A stretch of 64,000 nucleotides of DNA from Mrakia gelida. Taxonomy: Eukaryota; Basidiomycota; Tremellomycetes; Cystofilobasidiales; Mrakiaceae. Made by a program: the position numbers and the translations under genes. The notes beneath the pieces are model-generated. The model did not search any database. It saw nothing but the letters and a program-made list of their open reading frames with translations, and was not told the DNA's origin. Shown here in pieces: positions 46,309-55,860 of this stretch. Where the stretch lies: the NCBI GenBank assembly GCA_024345305.1, contig BRON01000011.1, positions 930,001-994,000 on the forward strand, in the 5' to 3' direction. Position 1 is the first letter of the stretch, and the number at the start of each line of letters is the position of its first letter.

Positions 46309-46807
46309 GTCGGCTCCAACTAGGTACTAGAGATGCTGAGGGTTTGAAGGCACACTAGATCGCTTGCAATCAAAGGCGATCGAAACTGAACATCCGACGA
46401 CCCTGAACTTCGTCCTTCTCTTCCTTCTGACTCCCACCCTTCACATCCTCCTGAAGATCCCCTTCCTTCCTTCTCCCCTTCGGTCCCTGGCCCTGTCCTA
46501 CCTTAATCTCCCTCGAATCATCCGGATCCATCTCGACTCGTACCGAGCTCTCCCCTTCCCCCCCTCGCCTTCTGCCTTCGAGCTTCACTCCCTCTCTCTT
46601 TCCTCCGACCTCCCCTCCTCCTCGTTTTTTCGTCGAACCTCTTCGCCTTCCCCCTTTGAGACTGGTCGAACGCTCGGATCTCCTCCTCCACACACCACAC
46701 TCTGATTGAAATCCTCCACCAATCGAGCTCAACCTCCTCCCAACCTCATCCGAACCACCCTCCTCTCCAACGTCGGCTCGAACAAGGACTCCTTCCTCCG
46801 ATCGATA
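46309..46807. promoter_or_regulatory. Divergent promoter of AAGAB and the histone-fold-like gene
   Basis: About 500 nt between divergent start codons. Strongly pyrimidine-rich on the plus strand, so it shows a long Leu/Ser/Pro frame that I read as leader sequence, not protein. Confidence 0.4.
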
Positions 46808-49800
46808 ATGCCATCCAAGCTCTCCCACTCTTCCTCCTTCACAACTACAGCCGAGACCATAGCAGGGCGGGACTCGTTCGCTTCAGGTGGAGAGAGAAGG
46901 ATGAGCTCGGGTGACGCAGGATACGTGTCTGCTAGATCAGGTAAGTCTCAACAAACAAAGGGGAGAGCTCAACGACGGCGAGCGAGGGACGGAGGGACCG
47001 CATCAAGCGAAGAGGGCTGCTGCCACCTTCCCGAGGGTATAGCAGCTCACGTCTGGGTGCTATAGGCGGATGGGACGAGGTTCTTCCGAGAAATGACCTT
47101 CGCGATAAAGCTCGAGGTCAGGTCGAACGTGGACGACCTGCCTCTCTCGAGAGAGCTGCTTCCCTCCCTCCCCTCCCTCGCTTCCTTGCCTTCCCTCGCC
47201 CTCCCACCAGCTTCCACCACCTTCTTCAGCTCCAAAATCTACAGAGAGCTGACTGTCCCCCCTTCCCTCTCTTAATCCTCCGTAATCACTTTACGTTTCC
47301 CCAGCCGACGCTCTCCTGTCGGATTTCAGAGCTACCACTCTCCAACCTCAATGCCTCGTCTACCTCAACGAGCTCCTCGACGAGCTTCTCTCCACCATCC
47401 TTCAACGATCTATGGGTCTCACTACAGGTCAGTTCGAGTTGCCTCGTGCTTCAAACACACACTCGTTCGAGAGTCGAGTCGAGCTCATTCCTCTCCTTCC
47501 GGTTCGAACCTCGCCGCTGACCCGTCCCTCTTCCTCCCTTATCTCTCACTCTCGTCTCGACAGACAAGCTGAAGACTCACGCCATCACAACCATCATCCC
47601 ACCCCCGTTAGGTCGAGACGCCGTCGGAGAAGCCGAGCTCGAACTCCTCAGCTGGATGGATAGCGCGGACGGGAGGCAGTCGAAGGGAATCCAGGAGGTG
47701 CGCTACGTTTCGAGTGGGAGTGACGAGCCGGGGACGGTTTGGCCGTGGAGAGAGGCATGGGAGTTGATGAGGGTTATGACTCAGAGCTATTCGGTGAGTC
47801 TTGAATCGAAGTGGGTGTGGGAGGGAACGGGAGAGCGAGGACGTGAAGGGCGGGGAGGGAGAGAGGACGCGAGCTCATCAACTTCTCCTGCCTCGTTTTA
47901 AATCAGACACTGGGAGATCGACCACCTTCCGACTCACTGGAGAAATCCTTCATCGCTACTCTCAAGGCTCAAGGAGGAGACGTTCGTCCTGGGATCATCG
48001 ATCCTGCGGCTCTTTATCTCACGGCTATTCTCGAGTGAGTCTTCTCGCACTTCGCAGCTCTCACTCTACTCTTTCCCTCTTCGCGAGTCTTCTCGAGTCG
48101 AGCTGAGCTGACGCGTCTTTGTCTTGTCTGTTGCGTCGAACGAACAGACACGTCGCCGAGTACATCCTGAGCTCGCTCTCTCGGGTGATGGGCCACGAGC
48201 AAGGGAAGTCGCAGGCTGGACCGAAGGAGCTTCATTCTGCTCTGTGCGAGGACGAGGCTCTCTACAGGATGGTAAAGGGAATGAAGAGTGAGCTCACGTC
48301 TATGTCTGTGCGCTTCGGTCGAGCGATCTCGGTCGTGTCGAGCTCGAATGCGAGCACGCGCTGACTTTTCCCTTGCGTCCCTCTGCAGTCAAAACCATCA
48401 TCGAGCGAGCCATCTCAACTCCTCGAAAAACCTCTTCCCACCCTTCCAACACCAACTCCCCCTCCCACAGATCCAAGAACTCCCACTCCTCGACCTCCAA
48501 CAACCCTTCCTCCTTCCCATCCAACTACTCCCTCTCCTCCATCGCCAACAACAGCTCTCGACCCTCCACCGTCTACTCCACCCACGGCAGCAACACCAAT
48601 CCTCCACCAGACTTCGGTCCTCCTTCCTCCAACGGAGGCCTAGTCCGATCCTCTCTCGACTCCTACTCCTCCAACGGTCCTCCCACCTCCCCTCCTCCCA
48701 CCGCCAACAGCAACAAGCACTCCTTCTCTCTCGGACGCAAGTCGACCAGCTCCAGTCATCGAAACGGAGCCGGAGGAGGAGGAGGGAACATGGTTATCGA
48801 GACAAGGAACTCGAGTCAGAGTCACGCGTACGATGCTGCTGGGGAGGAGGTGATGGATGGAGAAGGAGACGAGGAGGAGAGGGAGTTCGATGATTTCTTG
48901 AGGGGAGGGAAGACGGTCAAGTTGAGTTTGACGCCGATGAGTCTGAAGGCTGGAGAGGTTAGTACATCTTCCTTGATTCGGAGTGAAGATGAGGTCTGGG
49001 TGAAAGATGAGGCAGGGAGGGAGGGAGCGGAGGGAACGTGTCGGACGCGCTCGTCGATCATGAAACAAACAGGAGCGAATTGAGTCCTCGAAACCAAACT
49101 GACGCCTCCACCCCTTCTTTCCCTCCTCCTTCCTTTCCACGCGCCCTCCCCTCTCTGTCTCGACCTCGGCTTCAACTGTCGCTCCCCCGTCTCATCTCAA
49201 CTCATTCTTGCGGCCCCCCTTTTTCACCCATCCATCGTCTTCCAACCGACCACCACCCTCTCTCTCTCGACGATCCCTCCCTTCCAAATGTCCTTCCGTC
49301 AATCCCCCTTCGCCGACTCCTCCCCTTCCTCCAAACCCTCTGCTCCCAACATCGTCACCTGGGATCTCGCTCCACCTTCGTTCATCCCCTCGGGTACTCC
49401 CTCCCCTTCGACCCATCGAAACTCGTGGCTCCCTCCTCCTGCCCTCTCCCCCTCCTCCTCCTCACCCACCTCGGCTTGGACCTCTCCTCCTCCTCCCTCC
49501 TCCCAGGGCTACGAGAAAACTGCTTCGGCTTCACCTCGACGGAACAGATCGATCGCGAGACGACCTCCTCCTCAGATGGACGAGTTCCCTGTCCCAACTT
49601 CGACCTCAGGCTCAGGGACTTCCTCGCCAGCGCGACCTTCCAACGGAGTTCAGCCCTCTGCATCGTCGTTGAGGAACAACAACGTTTTCACGAAGCCGTC
49701 GTTTGGGGGCGGAGGGAGATTGGCTGCTAGGGAGCCGACGGCTAGGGTTATGGAGGACGAGGAGGGTGAGGAAGACGAGGAGGATATCATGATGAGGGGA

Positions 49801-52157
49801 GGCAGGAAAGCTGGAAGGAGGGAGAGTTTGGCTGAGCTCGTGAGTTGTCCCCTCCTCTCGCGCTCATCTTCGACTTTTTTCGGTGTGTCTCGATAAAGCT
49901 GACCATGGTATATCTTGCCTCGCTCGCGCAGCTCTCATCCGACCCACCCTGGGCAGAGAAGCTCTCTTCCGGAACCGCCTCTCCCATCCGAACCAACCCT
50001 CGCTCAGTCCCCTCCTCCCCCGCCCCTCGTTCTCTCAACAACCCAACCCCTCCTCCAACCTCTTCTTTCCGAGGAGCAGTCGACAACAACTCCCTCTCCT
50101 CCTCCAGCCACGGTGGAACCCACACTCCTCCCGTCATTCGAGCCTCGCCGTCCTTGCCAGGAAACTCCAAGTTCAATTCCCTCTCCGGTCAAGCTCCTCC
50201 TACCGCCAACCGACCTCAACCTCGTTCTCCCAAAGCCATCGAGGAGGACAGCGACAGCGACGACGAGTTGCTCGGAAGGAAGAAACGGGCAGGAGGAGGA
50301 CCGATGCGTTCGGCGGACTTGATCGCTTTCCTCGATGGACCTCCGCCGTCGTCGATGATGAGGTCGCAGCCTAGCTCGTCGGCTTTGGACGCTGGATTCG
50401 ATGGAAGCACGCCGGGGAAGTCGAAGAAGGAAGGAAGGTTCAAGGGGTTCGTGTCGAAACTTACTGGATCGTCGTCGTCCTCGTCGTCAAAGAACAACAA
50501 CAACAACAACCCAGACGGTCTCCCACCCCTCGCTCCTCCTCCCTCGTCGTTCAACTCCAACTCGGTTCGATCCCACAAGGGAAGTCTCAACAACGTCAAC
50601 AACCAACAGTCGTCGTCGTCGTCGGTCTCGAAGTTCATCCCGAGCGGAGTGAGGAGGTCGAGGTCGAGTTCGTCCATCACCACTGGAGAGGGAGGAGGAA
50701 GATCAAGCAACGCTCCCTTCATTGCCAACAACTCGGAACCCCTCCCCTCTTCTAACAAGGACATCGTCCCTCCCACTCCTCCAAGGATGAGGAGCAAGAG
50801 CCAAACCTCGAGGGATCAGCAGTATTCGTCTTCATCGTCGTCGTCGATGCCTCCTCCTCCCCTCCCCACGAGCGTCACCGTCTTCCCCGACCTCCCTCCT
50901 CCTCGGACCTCCGCCACGTCGTCCAACAACGGAAATATTCAGGTCTTCGCCCCTCCCCCGTCGTCGAGAGGTCCTCCCAGAGCGGTCATCGCGTCGCCTC
51001 CTCCTCCTTCCGCTCCCCCTTCTCAGCAACAGGATCGAACCTCCCAACGCTCAGCAGTCGTCGCGCCAGCAGTCATCCCACCCGCCGTCCGGTCTTCCTC
51101 TGAGAGCAACCCTCCCTCCCGTCCACCAAGAGGGAACCGACCTCAACCTCCTCCTCGAGATCCCGTCGCCCAGTCGGCTCAAACGCTCCCGACACCCAAC
51201 AACCTCTCCGTCGAAGACCCCTCACCCAGCACAGACGTCTCCCCAGCTCTCAGCGAGGCTCCGACGTTCGGCTTCCCCAGCAGACTCCTTCGAAACGGGA
51301 ACGGCGCTGCTGGAGTTGTCGGGTCGGACGAGGGAGAGGTCGAGGAGCTCGCTCAACACGAGGGATTCTCAGCTTTGGGATTGCCGATCCAAGGTGGGGA
51401 GGAGAAGAGGGACGCGGACAGGATCGTTCACGAGGAGAAGGAGGGAACGGTGGAAGAAAGCTCCCTCCTCCCCACACCCGTCGCGTCGCCACCGCCCATC
51501 TTCGTGAAGGACGAGATCGAGGAAGGGTTGCAGCCTGCTCTTCCTATCAGCGAGGAGACGAACGTCGAACCCCAACCTCAAGCCCAGGATGCCCCGAACG
51601 ACGACGGACGCGATCTCGAGCTCGACGACACCACCTCGGTCCCACCAACAGCTTCGACCCTCGTCGCTCCTCCCACCCCATCCACCGAACCCTCCGTTCC
51701 CCACACCGAACTCCTCCACCTTCGCTCCCTCCTCGCCCACGCCAGCACGGCCGACGAAGCGAGACTCCTCGTGAACTCCCTGCTTTCGAGGTGGGGAGTG
51801 CCGTACCCTGCTCTTCCTGAGTCGGAGGTTGGGGATGTTGTCGAGGAGCGAGCGAGGAAGAGGGAGGAGCAGGTGGGGAGGGTGCATGGGTGGTTGATGG
51901 AGGAGAGTAGGGGAAGGGAGGGGGAGGTCGTCGAGGCTGAGGAGGAGGAGAAGGTCCTCGCTCCAACCGTCGTTGTTGACGCTGCTGAGAAGGAGGATAC
52001 GCACGCCCCCAAACAGGAGGTGGTCGAGGAAGAGGAGGAGGAAGAGGAGTTCTTCGAGTCTCCTTCGCCTCAAGTCGGGCAGGGACGGGAGGAGGAGGAG
52101 GAGGAGAAGGAGGAGGTCGTTCATCAACATCAACCCGTCGTCGTTGCGGCCGTTTAG
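46808..52157 (+). CDS. Long disordered protein with histone-fold-like N-terminal region
   Basis: Exon 1 'MPSKLSHSSSFTTTAETIAG'; then 'GGWDEVLPRNDLRDKARADA', and the ordered core 'DFRATTLQPQCLVYLNELLD', 'DKLKTHAITTIIPPPLGRDA', 'VGEAELELLSWMD', 'GTVWPWREAWELMRVMTQSY', 'GIIDPAALYLTAILEHVAEY'. This resembles a fungal family with a histone-like fold (my recollection; product unnamed). After 'KTVKLSLTPMSLKAGE' (48958) a GTTAGT donor begins a 548-nt intron to CCCAG at 49506, then 'GYEKTASASPRRNRSIARR', 'RRESLAELLSSDPPWAEKL', a long Ser/Pro/Asn-rich region ('SADLIAFLDGPPPSSMM') and an acidic end at TAG 52157. If the long intron is wrong, this is two genes, 46808-49083 and 49288-52157 ('MSFRQSPFADSSPSSKP'). 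Exon order up to 48958 is solid; the join is moderate. Confidence 0.6.
48959..49506 (+). other. Candidate long intron with a 420-nt AG-free tract
   Basis: Donor GTTAGT at 48959, a CTGAC branch candidate at 49099-49103, and not one AG dinucleotide from 49085 to 49504, then CCCAG at 49506. It joins flanking frames in phase 0. The alternative reading is a pyrimidine-rich promoter (49084-49287) followed by Ser/Pro-rich coding sequence from ATG 49288. Confidence 0.45.
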
Positions 52158-52617
52158 TCTAATCTTTGCGCCACACCGTTTAGATCTACTTAATATCTCT
52201 CTCAAATTCTGGCTCTCGTTCGTTCGTACGTCGTGGCTCTTCTCAAGTGTTCTCGGTGCGTTTTCTCCTCGTCGCGTCGGTCTCTCGTGTGTTTTCGTCC
52301 TCTTGCCTCTTTGCTTTTTCGTTTGTTCGTTCGTTAGGATGGTGGAGCTAGGCTGGAACTGCAATTACAATCCCCCCCCTGATTTTCGATCCCCTCGCAA
52401 CGAGCTTTGGTTTCGTTGGTGAAGCCAAGGTGAAGCAAGAACGGGAAGGTTCAAGAGAGGACGACCAACGCGTTCCCTTTCGCAAGACTCGGACCAAACG
52501 AAGAGGGAGAGAGAGAACGTCGATCGAAAAACGAAGACTGGGGCATACTACAGTAAAGAAGGGCTCGTTAAGATTACTCTAGAGGAGAGAACTGCTCGTT
52601 ACAGGCCGTCTCAACAA
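52158..52617. other. Convergent intergenic stretch
   Basis: About 460 nt between the histone-fold-like gene and the homology end of F-box copy 5. T-rich on the plus strand just after the stop, as in a 3'UTR. No gene seen. Confidence 0.4.
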
Positions 52618-53945
52618 CTAAATCGATACGACCCTCAGCGTGAGCGACGCGCCGACGACCTCATCACCCGACTTTCTCTTCCCCGCCACCTTCCCCGCCA
52701 GCTCCAACTGATCCTCCAACGCATCAACTCCAAACTTCACGACCGAATCCGGCGCGGTCTTGTGCTTGGAAACGAGCTTGTACTCCAACGTCGCCTTGTT
52801 TCCGAGCGACGACGACGACGACTTCCTGATCACCTTCCACTACTCGGCGTTGTCGAGGACGCTCCTCCCCGTGAAGACGACCTCCTTCAAACGGTCCCAG
52901 CTCTCGAAGGAGAACCAAAACATCTTCATCAGCTCGACCAACTCGAGTCTGGGAGCGAGTTCGTCCTTCGGTTCGGGTCCTTCGAACCTCCACGTCTTCG
53001 GATTGACGATTTCGAAGAGGTCCTGGGTGGCGACGAGATCCGCAGACGGGTTGCGAGGAGCTCGGAGGATGAAGGTCGCGATGGGGAGAGGGATGAAGGT
53101 TCGACCCCTTCGGGAGAGGGAGAGAGCTGGTTTGACAGTGAACTTGGGAAGCGGTTTCGATCGGGATTTGGGAGGAGAGATGATGAGGGTTTGGATTTTG
53201 GGTAGGTTGAGGTAAGGTTGGATTCGGGGGCTTCGTTGGGGTTCATATCTCGACAAGAGCTATGGGAGGGACGAAGGCGAAGAGGAAGAGTTGTGATCAG
53301 CCTCGACGGTCGATGAATTTGGATGAGAGCTGCTGCAAGAGGACGCGGAGCCTCACCTCTCTCCTGAGAAACAGAAGATGGGCGTTGTCGACGGTGATCT
53401 TGACCTCTCGATAGAGTTCGACGGCGGCGATTTCGAAGAGAGGGAAGGAGACGAGGCAGAGGGAAACGAGGTCTGCTCGAGATCGACTGACGAGTCTGAC
53501 GATTTCCGTGACGAGCTCGACGGGGAGGACGGGGAGCGAGATAGCGCCTTGTCGTTGAGCCTGGGGTGCCGCGTTGACCTTGTACTTCTCCTGGAAAGGG
53601 AACAAAGGGGAAAGGGAGTCAGAGACGAGAGAAAGCTCGAGGGAGGGAAGAGGAAGGACGTGCGAGAGACCACTCCCAAGCAGCAGGCTTCCCAACCTCT
53701 CCTACTTCTTGAACCCAGTGGCCTTGAGGGATGACCGCCTTGGAGAGCTCTCCGACGAGCTTCTGCTGAGCTTGAAGAGCTTTTCGTTGGATGCTGTTCT
53801 CGGACGAGAGATGGTTAATGGTGGTGTTGAGGAGTGCGAGGGAGAAGTGTTGAGCTCTGATGGTCGAGGCTTGAGCTTGATTCGTGGCTGCTTGTTGGCG
53901 AGCTTGCTCCTCGAGTTCAGCGATTCGAGCGAGGATAAGATCCAT
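52618..53945 (-). CDS. F-box family copy 5, tail cut by TAG
   Basis: Exon 1 starts 'MDLILARIAELEEQARQQAA', continues 'QRKALQAQQKLVGELSKAVI' and 'PQGHWVQEVGEVGKPAAWEW', ending 'SL' at a GC donor (intron 53591-53661). Exon 2 'EKYKVNAAPQAQRQGAISLP' leads into F-box-like 'VLPVELVTEIVRLVSRSRAD' and 'VSFPLFEIAAVELYREVKI'. Exon 3 has 'RYEPQRSPRIQPYLNLPKIQ' and 'PKTWRFEGPEPKDELAPRLE'. It stops at TAG 52840-52842, but homology to copy 2 continues in frame to 52618 ('LGNKATLEYKLVSKHK', 'LTLRVVSI'), so about 70 codons are lost. The F-box and most of the tail could still be made, so I keep it as a CDS with a truncated product ending at 52840. Confidence 0.65.
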
Positions 53946-54149
53946 CTCAGGAGGGGGTGAGGAGGTGGAAGAGTGGGTGAGGAGAGAGACCAGGGAGATA
54001 TGCGTGTTTTTGGAGGAGGAAGGAGTCGGGAGCGAAGGAACAAAACGAGCGAGCTCAACCTCTTTTGGTTTCCTTCAGAGCTGACCTTCCGTCGACCACG
54101 ACTCCCTCCTCTCCTTCTTTCCTCCACCTTTTCTTCCTTGCTCGCTCGA
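53946..54149. promoter_or_regulatory. 204-nt bidirectional promoter of F-box copies 5 and 6
   Basis: Inverted copy of the 29217-29419 promoter. Reading its minus strand toward copy 5 gives 'GGTTGAGCTCGCTCGTTT', 'CGACTCCTTCCTCCTCC', 'AAAAACACG' and 'CCCACTCTTCCACC' in the same order as the copy 4 promoter. The copy 6 side carries 'CGACCACGACTCCCT'. The two regions differ by one base in length. Confidence 0.6.
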
Positions 54150-55545
54150 ATGGAACTCATCCTCTCCCGAATCACTCAGCTCGAAGAGCAGGCTCGTCTT
54201 CAAGCCTCGTCCATCGCTCAACTCAAGTCGGAGAACGAAGCTCAACTCGAGGTCAACGCTCGTCAAGCGTCTTCCATCACTCGACTCTCCCTCGAGAACG
54301 AGACCTTCAAGAGGATCAACAAGGATCAAGAGCTCATCATCGGAGAGCTCGTGAGATCATCGATCCCTGGAGGGTTCTGGCTTTGGCAGAGTCGAAGGGA
54401 GGAAGAGGAAGGAAAGGAAGTGGAAGGTCGATGACTTTGGTCTCTCGTTCGTCTCCCCTTCCTTCTTTCATTCCTGTCTCTCAAGGATGGGAGATGCGGC
54501 GAGCTGACTCTGATATACCCCTTCACTCTTCCCAGGAGAAGTACAATGTCCTCCCTCCTCCCTTCGTCGCAGCTGGACCTCCCATCTCGCTCCTCTCCCT
54601 CCCCGTTGAGCCCCTCTCCCTCATCCTCGATCTCCTCGATAGGAAAGAGATACTGGTTCTCTGCCGAGTCTCTTGCACGTTCCTGGAGATCGCGTCCAAG
54701 TATGTTTACGGAAAGATGATCCTGGTGGGTGCCGACGCAGCACGTAGCTTCGTCAAGTCTAGGGTGAGATCATTCGGACCTCCCCCTCTCTCTTTCGCCC
54801 TGCTCAACCTTCGCTGACGCCGCTCAAATGTTCCTACGAATCATGGCGGAATAGCTCTTCGATCCTTCTCCCCGAATCGAACGCATCACTACCCTCCTTC
54901 TTCCAACGGAGCTCAGCCTCGTCGGACGCCCCAAAGCCGACGCGTTCGAGGACCTCGTCAAGCTCGCTTCGGCTCTCCCCTCCTTTCCATCACCACTCTG
55001 CATCGACGTCCTCGGCGTGAAAGTCCAGGCGGCGTTCTCTCACTTCACCCCCTGGATGGCTCTCCTCCCCTTCCTGGATCCGAACGACTTTCAGCTTTGG
55101 GTCGGCAGAGGCAACGAACGACCTCCGTCTTCCTCCAACCGTTCGCTTCGTCCCTCCCGACTTCGTCGCATCGTTCTCTTCACACTGGGCTCGACTCGAA
55201 TACCTCGCCTTCCTTGGTCCCAAGTCGGTTCTGTTCGTCGAGGGAACCAAGAGCACGTCGGTCTTCGAAGCTTGTCTTCGTCGATGCTCGCCAGAGGACC
55301 CGTTCGTCCGAGCCCATCTCTGGACGAAGAGGTGGAAGGGTGTCGAGGGGGAGGTGGAGGTGGACGAGAACGATATCCCGGCGTTCCTCCAGAGACTCTC
55401 GTCACCGTATAAGGATGTGGAGTTGTGTTCGCTGGATCTTGGGGTTGAGCAAGACGAGGCCGGATTGGGAGGAATGACGAGAGGCTTTGCGTCGTGGCTG
55501 GTAGTTTTGTTTTGTTTTTTTATTTTGTTTTCGCAGATACATTGA
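54150..55545 (+). pseudogene. F-box family copy 6, TGA in exon 1 and a later frameshift
   Basis: Exon 1 starts 'MELILSRITQLEEQARLQAS', has an expanded heptad block ('QLKSENEAQLEVNARQASSI') and 'NKDQELIIGELVRSSIPGGF'. The signature end reads 'EGR*LWSL': TGA at 54432-54434 replaces the Trp found in copies 1 and 3. Exon 2 'EKYNVLPPPFVAAGPPISLL' contains 'LSLPVEPLSLILDLLDRKEI' and 'CTFLEIASKYVYGKMILVG', ending 'FVKSR'. Exon 3 runs 'LFDPSPRIERITTLLLPTEL' to 'NDFQLWVGRGNERPP'. Near 55101-55140 the frame shifts by one: homology to copy 3 ('VEGTKSTSVFEACLRRCSPE') resumes in another frame and ends at TGA 55545. It is the inverted counterpart of copy 3. Confidence 0.65.
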
Positions 55546-55860
55546 TTCTTAAGTAGTAGTACGTTATTGCGGATGATCTCTTGCGCGCGTTCTGACTGAG
55601 AGCGAGAAAGTACGGTGAGGATCAAGAGAACGCGATCGAACTCGACGACGCGTCGACGCGCACTCGTCTTCGTCCTTCGCTTCCTCTCCACGTCAAGATG
55701 CCCGTGACCTCGAGCGGAAGCCCTCTCAAGAGATTATTGAACGTCATATCATCCTTGGAACAACCAAACAGGCAAGTCTCTTCCTCCCTTTCGAGCTCAA
55801 GTTCCCGCCGACTCTCTCTTGCTCGACGCGACGGAATGACCGGCGAAAACGAGAGAAACC
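55546..55860. other. Convergent intergenic stretch
   Basis: 315 nt between F-box copy 6 and MYND copy B. No gene seen. Confidence 0.4.
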
